A DNA stretch of 5,060 nucleotides from Spirochaetaceae bacterium (GTDB taxonomy: Bacteria; Spirochaetota; Spirochaetia; DSM-27196; PWMO01). The first letter of the stretch is position 1, and every line of letters starts with the position of its first letter. The stretch covers positions 1 to 5,060 of the forward strand of contig PWMO01000513.1 in the NCBI GenBank assembly GCA_003558175.1. Reading direction: 5' to 3'. The notes beneath the pieces were generated by a model that was given only the letters and a program-made list of their open reading frames with translations, had not been told where the DNA came from and searched no databases. The translations under genes and the position numbers were made by a program. Of this stretch, positions 1 through 5,060 are shown in pieces.

Positions 1-67
1 GACTCCTAATGATAGTCCTCATAGAGTGTCTGTATTCCCGTTGCGTCCGTCAAGCAGGCATATCGAG

Positions 68-95
68 AGGGCTGCGGTCTACAGGACCCAGCCCT
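68..95 (-). terminator. Strong stem-loop at the 3' end of the iron-sulfur gene, terminator-like without a U-tract
   Basis: Arms AGGGCTG (68-74) and CAGCCCT (89-95) pair perfectly. The stem continues as GGTC (76-79) with GACC (85-88), leaving one bulged C at 75 and a 5-nt loop (TACAG). This gives 11 base pairs, mostly G-C. The hairpin overlaps the TAG stop codon of the minus-strand ferredoxin-like gene. The minus-strand sequence after it begins CTCGATATGCC, so the run of T expected of a canonical intrinsic terminator is missing. It may be a weak or factor-assisted terminator or a 3'-end stabilising structure. The pairing is seen directly; the role is inferred. Confidence 0.45.
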
Positions 96-987
96 AGTTC
101 TGTATCTCGCCCTCGAGCGAGACGATCATCTGCTTGATTGGGATCTTGCGCTCCGCCTGGCTCACCGCCGCCTGCGCAATCTGCAGCAGCCCGCGGCAGC
201 ACGGTACTTCCATCATCACTACCGTCAGCGTGTTGATGCCCGACTCATCGATCATGCGCGTCAGCTTGTCCACGTAGTTCTCGAGCCCCTGATCCAGCTT
301 GGGACAGGCGATGGCCAGCGTCTTGCCCTTGAGCAGCCGCCCGTGGAACGCGCCCATGGCGAAGGCGGTACAGTCGGCAGCCAGGAGAACGTCGGCGTTG
401 ATGAAGTACGGCGCCGCCGGATTGAGCAGATGCAGCTGAACCGGCCACTGCTGCAGCTCGCTCGGCTGCTCCGTACCCGCCGTGCCTTCGCGCCGGCCGG
501 CACTCCCTGAACCGCGGTTATACGCACGCGCTGCCGCGCCCGGACACCCACCACCACCGTGCGCCGCATTGGCCATTGCTACCACTTCTGCGTCAGCTAT
601 CGGGACCGTCTTTCCGTTCATTCTTGGATCCTCCAGGTCGTGTTCTCTGAGGTAATCGAGCGCCTGCTCCAGGTAGGCTGTCTGGCGGTGCTGCTCAAGA
701 TGCTCGAGGTGGGCACGAATCACGTTGGGCCCGCCGGCGCAGATCTTCTGCATCACCTTGCGCTCGTCGTAGGGCTCGGCTTCACGCTTCTCGATCTTCA
801 TCGCCCAGGTCGGACAGTGACCAACGCAGACGCCGATCCCCTCGCACATCAAGTCGGAGATCAGACGTGCCTTGCCGTCTATGATCTGCAGCGCCCCCTG
901 GTGGCAATTGGGAACGCAGTTTCCGCAGCCCACGCAGAGGTCTTCGTCTATCTCGATGATTTCTCTCAGCATGGGCAGAGGATACAC
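94..987 (-). CDS. Ferredoxin-like 4Fe-4S protein with a C-terminal cysteine-containing domain
   Basis: A 297-residue, probably cytoplasmic iron-sulfur protein. The N-terminal ferredoxin domain (about residues 9-68) has a complete first cluster motif, CVGCGNCVPNC, with cysteines 18, 21, 24 and 28. The second motif, CEGIGVCVGHCP, has cysteines 48, 54 and 58 but Ile51 where the usual second cysteine would be. A helical stretch (about 75-116) follows, then a glycine-rich segment with GGGGCPG (144-150) and a low-complexity linker. The C-terminal domain (about 178-290) carries further cysteines in ADC (206), ACPKLD (228) and VPCCRG (263, 264). I recognise this architecture from uncharacterised 4Fe-4S proteins of anaerobes; the redox partner is unknown to me. 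The start is GTG at 987, chosen because TAAGG sits 6 nt upstream; ATG at 972 (MLREII) is an alternative with no clear ribosome binding site. It lies downstream of the AraC-type gene on the same strand, 97 nt away. Confidence 0.88.
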   Translation of the reverse strand: MYPLPMLREIIEIDEDLCVGCGNCVPNCHQGALQIIDGKARLISDLMCEGIGVCVGHCPTWAMKIEKREAEPYDERKVMQKICAGGPNVIRAHLEHLEQHRQTAYLEQALDYLREHDLEDPRMNGKTVPIADAEVVAMANAAHGGGGCPGAAARAYNRGSGSAGRREGTAGTEQPSELQQWPVQLHLLNPAAPYFINADVLLAADCTAFAMGAFHGRLLKGKTLAIACPKLDQGLENYVDKLTRMIDESGINTLTVVMMEVPCCRGLLQIAQAAVSQAERKIPIKQMIVSLEGEIQN

Positions 988-993
988 CGCATA

Positions 994-998
994 CCTTA
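994..998 (-). promoter_or_regulatory. Ribosome binding site deciding the GTG start of the iron-sulfur gene
   Basis: On the minus strand this reads TAAGG, with 6 nt between it and GTG at 987. The downstream ATG at 972 is preceded by TATCCTCTGCCC, which has no Shine-Dalgarno match, so the GTG start is preferred. Confidence 0.5.
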
Positions 999-1004
999 CG
1001 CAGT

Positions 1005-1022
1005 CGGTAATAATTGTTACCG
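1005..1022. promoter_or_regulatory. 18-bp near-perfect palindrome, candidate operator
   Basis: The sequence CGGTAATAATTGTTACCG has perfect 6-bp arms (CGGTAA / TTACCG) and a central AATT, so 8 of 9 base pairs are symmetric; only T1011/G1016 breaks it. Its near edge is 17 nt upstream of the GTG start of the iron-sulfur gene, and it overlaps a promoter-like -10 element. The size and symmetry suit a dimeric repressor or activator. The AT-rich core loosely resembles boxes of Fur-superfamily regulators, but the even symmetry centre differs, so I do not assign a regulator. A typical AraC-type activator would usually use direct repeats, so the neighbouring regulator is not an obvious match. Confidence 0.45.
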
Positions 1023-1033
1023 TGTGGTGCCAA
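1007..1033 (-). promoter_or_regulatory. Possible weak sigma-70-type promoter for the iron-sulfur gene
   Basis: On the minus strand TTGGCA (1028-1033) could serve as a -35 element and TATTAC (1007-1012, 4 of 6 consensus bases) as a -10 element, with a short 15-bp spacer. The -10 lies inside the palindrome at 1005-1022, which would make that palindrome well placed to block transcription. The spacing is suboptimal and the call rests on motif resemblance only. Confidence 0.25.
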
Positions 1034-1045
1034 TATTGTTTTTTT

Positions 1046-1071
1046 CCGTATCGCGGGGCCGTATCGCGGGG
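1046..1071. repeat. Perfect 13-bp tandem duplication
   Basis: The unit CCGTATCGCGGGG occurs at 1046-1058 and again without a gap at 1059-1071, followed by a further CCG and then GC-rich sequence. It lies between the stop codon of the AraC-type gene (1085) and the promoter region of the iron-sulfur gene, next to a run of seven T (1039-1045). It may be a slippage duplication or a doubled protein-binding site. Confidence 0.8.
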
Positions 1072-1084
1072 CCGCGGCGGCAGG

Positions 1085-1909
1085 CTACCCGGCGCTCCGG
1101 CGGTAGCGCCTGGGGCTGGTGTTCTTCTCGCGGCGGAAGACGTGGTAGAAGTGGCTCAGGTTGTTGAAGCCGCAGGAGAGCGCGATGTCCAGGATGGTGC
1201 GGTCGGTGGTTGCCAGCAGTTCCGCCGCACGGTTGCAGCGCAACGCCGAAAGATAATCCACGAACGTGCGCCCGGTCTCCTGTTTGAACAGCGCATGAAA
1301 GTGGCTGCGGCTGAGCCCGCACGCCTTCAGCACGTCTTCCACCGTGATGGGGTTCATGTAGTCGGTGTTGAGGTACAGAATGGCGTCCTGGATGCGCGAA
1401 CTGGATAGCGGCTTGAGCCCCTTGATGGAGATATTGAACTGCGAATCGCGCATGACCGTTATCAGCAGCTCCACCAGCTTGAGGCGGATGGCCCACGAGT
1501 AGCCGCGGTAGCGGTTCTGAAACTCCCACAGCATGGCGTCGAGCAGCGTTGTCATCCGTTCGGCACCCGCCCTTGACAGCGCGATCAGGTTCTGCTTCCT
1601 GGCGTGCAGCTTGATGACGCCCAGCACGTAGAGCGCCTCGCGGTCCATATGCACCGACGGCTCAAACAGCTCCTCGGAAAACAGCACCTGCACCAGAACC
1701 AGCGGCTCTTCGCCGCTTCTGCTCAGCTTGCCGCGTGGATTGAACAGCAGGTTGCCCGCGGCAACACGCGCGGAGACGCCGCCCGAGGTCAGCCTGCCCG
1801 CGCCGGAACGGCAGTACACCAGCTCGTGTACCCGTGTGCCGGCTGAACGTTCGGCCCCAAACGAGCGGCTCTTGAGTTCGATACTGCGGATAAAAAACAG
1901 CAGTTTCAC
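1085..1909 (-). CDS. AraC/XylS-family transcriptional regulator
   Basis: A 274-residue DNA-binding regulator of usual family length. The N-terminal part (about 1-90) looks like a cupin-type sensing domain, with the typical HELVYCRSGAGRL and AGNLLFNPRGK segments. The middle (about 105-165) is a helical linker. The C-terminal domain holds two helix-turn-helix units: ITVEDVLKACGLSRSHFHALF (188-208, in two parts across the turn) followed by KQETGRTFVDYL, and ILDIALSCGFNNLSHFYHVF (239-258) followed by the family-typical SPRRYRR end. The effector is unknown. The start is GTG at 1909; an in-frame TGA at 1918-1916 excludes any longer form, and no clear Shine-Dalgarno sequence is visible, which suggests low or conditional translation. 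It is divergent from fabF and upstream of the iron-sulfur gene, which it may control along with itself; this is inferred from position only. Confidence 0.9.
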   Translation of the reverse strand: MKLLFFIRSIELKSRSFGAERSAGTRVHELVYCRSGAGRLTSGGVSARVAAGNLLFNPRGKLSRSGEEPLVLVQVLFSEELFEPSVHMDREALYVLGVIKLHARKQNLIALSRAGAERMTTLLDAMLWEFQNRYRGYSWAIRLKLVELLITVMRDSQFNISIKGLKPLSSSRIQDAILYLNTDYMNPITVEDVLKACGLSRSHFHALFKQETGRTFVDYLSALRCNRAAELLATTDRTILDIALSCGFNNLSHFYHVFRREKNTSPRRYRRSAG

Positions 1910-2047
1910 CTGCGTTCAGTTTAGTGCGTGCCGCTGCGCCCGCGCAAGCGTTCTTTCGTTATCTATCAGACAATTGCACAAAAAAAACCGACATTTCCAA
2001 ACGACTCGTCCCGTGGCAATCACTATTATGCAGTCAGGAGTAATATG
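1910..2047. promoter_or_regulatory. Divergent intergenic region between the AraC-type gene and fabF
   Basis: This 138-bp spacer must hold promoters for both the minus-strand regulator and the plus-strand fabF operon. Its middle (about 1951-2000) is clearly AT-richer than the flanking genes and includes an 8-A tract (1980-1987) and TTATCTATCAG (1959-1969). A TATTAT (2024-2029) resembles a -10 element but lies too close to the fabF ribosome binding site and has no -35 partner. I could not place a convincing promoter for either direction. Confidence 0.5.
2036..2040 (+). promoter_or_regulatory. Ribosome binding site of fabF
   Basis: AGGAG is followed by two consecutive ATG codons at 2045 and 2048, with spacers of 4 and 7 nt. 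The 7-nt spacing favours 2048. It also rules out the longer open frame beginning with GTG at 1928. Confidence 0.7.
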
Positions 2048-3286
2048 ATGCGACGTGTAGTAATTACCGGAATGGGCACCGTGAACCCGCTTGGGAACTC
2101 GGTTGCGGACTCGTGGCGCGCGGTGCTGGACGGCCGCTCGGCAATCAGACCGATCACGCGTTTTGATGCCTCGGAGCTGGCAACCCAAATTGCCGGCGAT
2201 GTGCAGAACTTTGACTACACGCAGTACTTCAACGGGGACATGGTCAAGAAGGCCAAACGGATGGATTCCTTCTGCCATTACGCGGTGGCGGCCATGCACG
2301 AAGCCGCGGCCCAGGCGGGGCTCGATACCATCACAGACCGCAGGCGTGTCGGCGTCTCGGTCGGCAGCGGCATCGGCGGACTCACCGTGCAGGCCGACAA
2401 CGCGGTAGCTCTGGAAACAAAGGGCCCCCGCCGCGTCAGCCCGTTCTATATACCCATGTCCATCGGCAACATGGCCTCGGGCATCCTCAGCATGATGTGG
2501 CAGCTGCTCGGGCCCAACCTCAGCCTGCAGACCGCCTGCGCCAGCGCCAACCATTCCATCGCCGCGGCACAGATGCTCATCGGCAACAACATGGCGGACG
2601 TCATGGTGGCCGGTGGAGCGGAAGGTGTGCTGACCGCGCTGTCCATTGCCGCCTTCGGCAACATGCACGCGCTCTCCACCCGCAATGACTCACCGGAGAC
2701 CGCCTCGCGTCCCTATGACCGTGACCGTGACGGTTTTGTCCTCAGTGAGGGAGCCGCCATCCTGATCCTCGAAGAGTACGAACACGCCCGCAAGCGCGGC
2801 GCGGAGATCCTGGCCGAAGTTCGTGCCTGCGGCATGTCGGGAGACGGCTATGACTTCGTGGCACCCGACCCGGAGGGGCAGGGCGCGGCCTACTCGATGC
2901 AGATGGCACTCGAGCTCGCCGGCCTCAGGCCGGACCAGATCGGCTACATCAATACCCACGGCACCTCCACGCCGGTGGGTGACGTGGCCGAGATCAACGG
3001 CATCTACTCGCTGATCAGAAACAGCGTCGAGGCTACCCACATCGGTTCCACCAAGTCCTACCACGGGCACGTGCTGGGGGCCACCGCAGGCGTTGAGGCG
3101 GTTCTCTCGGTCAACGTACTGCGCGAGGGGGTCATCCCGGCCAACCTCAACCTGTTCAACCGCGACCCCGAGCTGCCCCCGGTGCAGCTGCCGACCGAGA
3201 TTATCGAGAAGCCGGTAGACGCGGTTCTGTCCAACTCGTTCGGCTTTGGCGGGCATAATTCCAGCCTCGTCCTAACGAAAATCTAA
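2048..3286 (+). CDS. fabF: Beta-ketoacyl-ACP synthase II (FabF, KAS II)
   Basis: A condensing enzyme of type II fatty acid synthesis in the cytoplasm: it joins malonyl-ACP to an acyl-ACP chain, releasing CO2 and extending the chain by two carbons. The 412-residue length is standard. The thiolase-fold active site is complete: Cys164 in TACASA, His304 in THGTST, Lys336 in STKS and His341 in GHVLGA, the same spacing as in E. coli FabF (163, 303, 335, 340). The N-terminus RRVVITGMGTVNPLG and the C-terminal SFGFGGHN loop are typical. Small variations are STKSYHGH, where STKSMTGH is usual, and GGHN, where GGTN is common. ATG at 2048 has an AGGAG site 7 nt upstream; ATG at 2045 would add one Met. 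It leads the plus-strand operon, with phoU 27 nt downstream. No acyl carrier protein or other fab gene is visible beside it. Confidence 0.95.
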   Translation: MRRVVITGMGTVNPLGNSVADSWRAVLDGRSAIRPITRFDASELATQIAGDVQNFDYTQYFNGDMVKKAKRMDSFCHYAVAAMHEAAAQAGLDTITDRRRVGVSVGSGIGGLTVQADNAVALETKGPRRVSPFYIPMSIGNMASGILSMMWQLLGPNLSLQTACASANHSIAAAQMLIGNNMADVMVAGGAEGVLTALSIAAFGNMHALSTRNDSPETASRPYDRDRDGFVLSEGAAILILEEYEHARKRGAEILAEVRACGMSGDGYDFVAPDPEGQGAAYSMQMALELAGLRPDQIGYINTHGTSTPVGDVAEINGIYSLIRNSVEATHIGSTKSYHGHVLGATAGVEAVLSVNVLREGVIPANLNLFNRDPELPPVQLPTEIIEKPVDAVLSNSFGFGGHNSSLVLTKI

Positions 3287-3313
3287 CACCCGTCTCATAT
3301 ACATTTGCTCGCA

Positions 3314-3976
3314 ATGTCATTGAGCGAGCAGATCGACGCCATGCAGCAGAACGTCCTGCGCATGGGTGCGATGGTGAACACGGCGCTGCGCAAGACGCTC
3401 GCGGCGCTGGAGCTGCAGGACTTCGTTCTGGCTGAGGAGGTCGTACGCGACGACGCCAACATCGATCTGCTGCAAGCCACCACGGAAGACCAGTGCACCC
3501 GCATCATCGCAGAACACCACCCCGGGGCCGAAGACCTGCGCCACGTCATCGTGGGGATCAAGATCGCCGCGGGGCTCGAGCGCACCGGTGACCACGCACG
3601 CCATCTCGCCCGCCGCGCAAGAACCGTAAACGAGCCGCAATTTGTCGACGCGCTGCCGCTCATTCGACGCATGGCCGAGATCGGAGTGGCCATGCTGCAC
3701 CAGACGCTCACCGCGTTTGTGCAACGTGACGACCGGCTGGCCCGCCAGGTGGCAGCACGCGATGACGAGATTGACGAGCTGAGTTCGGCGCTGTATAGAC
3801 TCCTTGTGGATATCATGCAGCAGCACCCGGACACCATCGACAAAGGCGTAGATCTCATGCTGGTGAACCGGTTCCTCGAGCGTCTCGGCGACCAGGTGAC
3901 AAACATGTGCGAGTGGGTGGTCTTTTCCTCCCGCGCGCAGCACATCGAGCTCAACAAGCCGACGCGGCACGGCTGA
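3314..3976 (+). CDS. phoU: PhoU-type phosphate signalling protein
   Basis: A 220-residue cytoplasmic protein of two similar three-helix bundles. PhoU proteins link the Pst phosphate transporter to the PhoR/PhoB pair and damp phosphate-starvation signalling. Both repeats are visible: repeat 1 has DDANIDLL (46-53) and LRHVIVGIKIAAGLERTGDH (75-94); repeat 2 has RDDEIDEL and NRFLERLGDQVTNM (185-198). The metal-binding ExxxD pairs are Glu89/Asp93 and Glu189/Asp193; the second motif ends in Gln194 where His is usual. The N-terminus is slightly shorter than many homologues. ATG at 3314 is the simplest start, though neither it nor TTG at 3305 has a clear Shine-Dalgarno sequence, so translation may be coupled to fabF, which ends 27 nt upstream in the same frame. 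The response regulator follows 9 nt downstream. No pst genes are in the window. Confidence 0.9.
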   Translation: MSLSEQIDAMQQNVLRMGAMVNTALRKTLAALELQDFVLAEEVVRDDANIDLLQATTEDQCTRIIAEHHPGAEDLRHVIVGIKIAAGLERTGDHARHLARRARTVNEPQFVDALPLIRRMAEIGVAMLHQTLTAFVQRDDRLARQVAARDDEIDELSSALYRLLVDIMQQHPDTIDKGVDLMLVNRFLERLGDQVTNMCEWVVFSSRAQHIELNKPTRHG

Positions 3977-3978
3977 GG
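3975..3978 (+). promoter_or_regulatory. Ribosome binding site of the response regulator, overlapping the phoU stop
   Basis: GAGG shares two bases with the phoU TGA stop (3974-3976) and lies 7 nt before ATG at 3986. The overlap suggests translational coupling. It favours 3986 over the internal ATG at 4001, which has no comparable site. Confidence 0.55.
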
Positions 3979-3985
3979 TACGGAG

Positions 3986-4690
3986 ATGCAGAGCAAGCCG
4001 ATGAGTCAGAGGAGAGTGCTGGTGGTAGACGATGAACAGGACATCCTGGAGCTGATTGCCTATAATCTGCGCAGAGAGGGCTACGGGGTGGAGACGGTAC
4101 AGACCGGAGAGCAGGCACTGGAGTCAATTCGCAGGCAGCCGCCCGATGCGGTCATTCTTGATCTGCTGCTCCCCGGCCTGGACGGCATTGAAGTGTGCCG
4201 CCGCATCAAGCGCGACAGTGCGCACATCCCGGTGCTGATGCTGACGGCCAAAACCGAAGACGCCGATATCGTGGCCGGGCTGGAAGTGGGTGCCGACGAC
4301 TACGTAACCAAACCGTTCAGTCCGCGGGTACTGCTGGCGCGCCTGCGCGCGGCGCTGCGGCGGATGACTGAAGGGGAGCGCGAGCGCCCGCCGGAAACGC
4401 TGCTGCAGGTACACAACGTCGTGATTGACATCGCACGCCACGAGGTTCGCTGCGCGGGCAGCCCGGTTGAGCTTTCGGCCACCGAGTTTGCCATCCTGGT
4501 CCTGCTGGCGCGCAATCCCGGCTGGGTGTTCTCCCGTACGCGCATCATCGACGCCATCCGCGGCGACGACTACCCGGTTACCGAGCGCTCAGTTGACGTT
4601 CAGATCCTGGGCCTGCGCAGGAAGCTCGGCGCGCATGGGGCGCTCATCGAGACGGTGCGCGGCGTCGGATACCGCCTGCGCGGTGAGTGA
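3986..4690 (+). CDS. phoB: OmpR/PhoB-family response regulator
   Basis: A 234-residue two-component regulator. The receiver domain (about 9-125) has the acidic pair Asp15/Asp16, the phosphoacceptor Asp59 in LDLLLPGLDG, the switch Thr87 in LTAK and Lys109 in KPFSP, so it should be phosphorylated normally. The C-terminal winged-helix domain (about 138-232) includes LSATEFAIL, the recognition-helix region ERSVDVQILGLRRKL (200-214) and the closing hairpin ETVRGVGYRL. Phosphorylation should promote dimerisation and binding to direct-repeat sites at target promoters. Its place between phoU and a sensor kinase makes a PhoB/PhoP phosphate role likely, though the family is large and the sequence alone does not fix the signal. 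No pho box could be identified in the window. The kinase gene begins 66 nt downstream in the same frame. Confidence 0.92.
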   Translation: MQSKPMSQRRVLVVDDEQDILELIAYNLRREGYGVETVQTGEQALESIRRQPPDAVILDLLLPGLDGIEVCRRIKRDSAHIPVLMLTAKTEDADIVAGLEVGADDYVTKPFSPRVLLARLRAALRRMTEGERERPPETLLQVHNVVIDIARHEVRCAGSPVELSATEFAILVLLARNPGWVFSRTRIIDAIRGDDYPVTERSVDVQILGLRRKLGAHGALIETVRGVGYRLRGE

Positions 4691-4744
4691 GGAAGAGTGC
4701 GCCATGCGCGCGACGCGAAGCGTGAGCCGCAGACGCAACACCGC

Positions 4745-4749
4745 GGGAG
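4745..4749 (+). promoter_or_regulatory. Ribosome binding site of the sensor kinase
   Basis: GGGAG with a 7-nt spacer precedes GTG at 4757. This spacing is better than that for the in-frame GTG at 4697, where GAGG (4689-4692) is only 4 nt away. Confidence 0.55.
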
Positions 4750-4756
4750 AAGTGAA

Positions 4757-5060
4757 GTGCGCCGCACGCTGCTGATTCAGATCTATCCGCTCTACCTCGT
4801 TGCCATTCTGCTCGCGATGGGCGCGCTCACCTTCACCGCCACCCGCCTCTTCCGCACCGCACTCTACGGCGAAAAAGAGACCGAACTGCACAACATGGCC
4901 CTCATGCTGCGCAACCACCTCTCCACCGCCGACCCCGCGGCATGGGCCGCGCCACCTTCGCTGCCCGAACCCGAGCTGCCTTCGCTTGAGGCAGACGTTT
5001 CCGCCCTGACGCGCGACCTGCCGGTGCGCATCACCCTGATCGCCCCCGAAGGCACGGTGC
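4757..5060 (+). CDS. Sensor histidine kinase, N-terminal part (PhoR-like), cut by the window end
   Basis: An open frame of 101 codons runs off the window with no stop. It starts RRTLLIQIYPLYL and has one hydrophobic membrane segment (about residues 5-29), followed by a charged helix (EKETELHNMALMLRNHL, about 39-55) and a proline/alanine-rich stretch. The last visible part, VRITLIAPEGTV (90-101), matches the start of the extracytoplasmic sensing fold common in PhoR-type kinases. The catalytic HisKA and ATPase domains must lie beyond 5060 and are not seen. The kinase call rests on this architecture and on the position directly after an OmpR-type regulator. GTG at 4757 is chosen for its GGGAG site; GTG at 4697 in the same frame would add 20 mostly basic or polar residues before the membrane segment. 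Likely the partner of the preceding regulator. Confidence 0.75.
   Translation, partial: MRRTLLIQIYPLYLVAILLAMGALTFTATRLFRTALYGEKETELHNMALMLRNHLSTADPAAWAAPPSLPEPELPSLEADVSALTRDLPVRITLIAPEGTV

Noticed and set aside
1..97. Short plus-strand open frames at the window start (open from 2 to 97; ATG at 9).
   Set aside because: Both are short, lack a ribosome binding site or recognisable sequence, and one simply crosses the stem-loop at 68-95. A gene tail from outside the window cannot be excluded.
1016..1034. Sigma-54-type promoter on the minus strand starting from TTGGCACC.
   Set aside because: The -24-like half is good, but the -12 position reads GGTA instead of TTGC, so the essential GC is absent.
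1031..1045. CAATATTG followed by seven T as an intrinsic terminator on the plus strand.
   Set aside because: The stem is only 8 palindromic bases with no loop, and no plus-strand gene ends here; for the minus-strand genes the run is A, not T.
559..1408. Plus-strand open frames opposite the iron-sulfur gene and the AraC-type gene (559-1167, 872-1408).
   Set aside because: They run antisense to well-supported genes and the intergenic regulatory block, with no recognisable product.
2024..2029. TATTAT as the fabF -10 element.
   Set aside because: The predicted transcription start would fall inside the ribosome binding site, and no -35 element lies at 16-18 bp upstream.
1928..2047. N-terminal extension of fabF from GTG at 1928.
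   Set aside because: The extra residues do not fit the conserved FabF start, the stretch covers the divergent promoter region, and AGGAG at 2036-2040 clearly serves ATG 2045/2048.
1916..3256. Long minus-strand open frames opposite fabF (1916-2668 and 2690-3256).
   Set aside because: They lie opposite a confidently identified gene, show no recognisable domain, and are expected in GC-rich coding DNA.
3305..3313. TTG at 3305 as the phoU start.
   Set aside because: It adds only three residues and has no better ribosome binding site than ATG at 3314, so the ATG was preferred.
3295..3996. Two long minus-strand open frames opposite phoU (3295-3996 and 3317-3970).
   Set aside because: Composition is low-complexity (Ser/Arg-rich in one), with no domain; they mirror phoU codon bias.

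Overview
The window is a compact, GC-rich bacterial segment with five complete genes and the start of a sixth, arranged as two divergent transcription units around a short AT-rich spacer (about 1910-2047). No tRNA, rRNA, insertion sequence, CRISPR array or phage gene was seen. The gene set points to an anaerobic or facultative bacterium: a stand-alone iron-sulfur protein of a type common in anaerobes, a type II fatty acid synthase enzyme, and a PhoU/PhoB/PhoR-type phosphate signalling set. The style of the FabF protein and of the iron-sulfur protein would fit a GC-rich free-living spirochaete, but this is an impression from family memory and not proven by the sequence.

Left arm, minus strand (1909 down to 94): an AraC/XylS-type regulator (1085-1909) lies upstream of a two-cluster ferredoxin-like protein (94-987). 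The 97-bp gap between them holds a GTG start with its own ribosome binding site, an 18-bp near-perfect palindrome (1005-1022), a weak promoter-like pair overlapping it, and a 13-bp perfect tandem duplication (1046-1071). The ferredoxin-like gene ends inside a strong stem-loop (68-95) that has no U-tract. Bases 1-67 contain nothing I can support.

Right arm, plus strand (2048 to the window end): fabF (2048-3286), phoU (3314-3976), an OmpR/PhoB-type response regulator (3986-4690) and the N-terminal part of a membrane sensor histidine kinase (4757 to beyond 5060). Spacings are 27, 9 and 66 nt, so the four are probably one operon. phoU, the regulator and the kinase form a plausible phosphate-sensing module: the kinase and regulator control target genes, and PhoU would couple them to phosphate transport. 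No pst transporter gene is visible here, and the leading gene is instead a fatty acid synthesis enzyme. All four plus-strand genes lie in the same reading frame, with a single stop codon between each pair.

I do not see convincing evidence of an undescribed system. The points most worth a second look are the palindrome upstream of the iron-sulfur gene, that protein's altered second cluster motif, the fabF-phoU-phoB-phoR arrangement, and the leader region ahead of the kinase.
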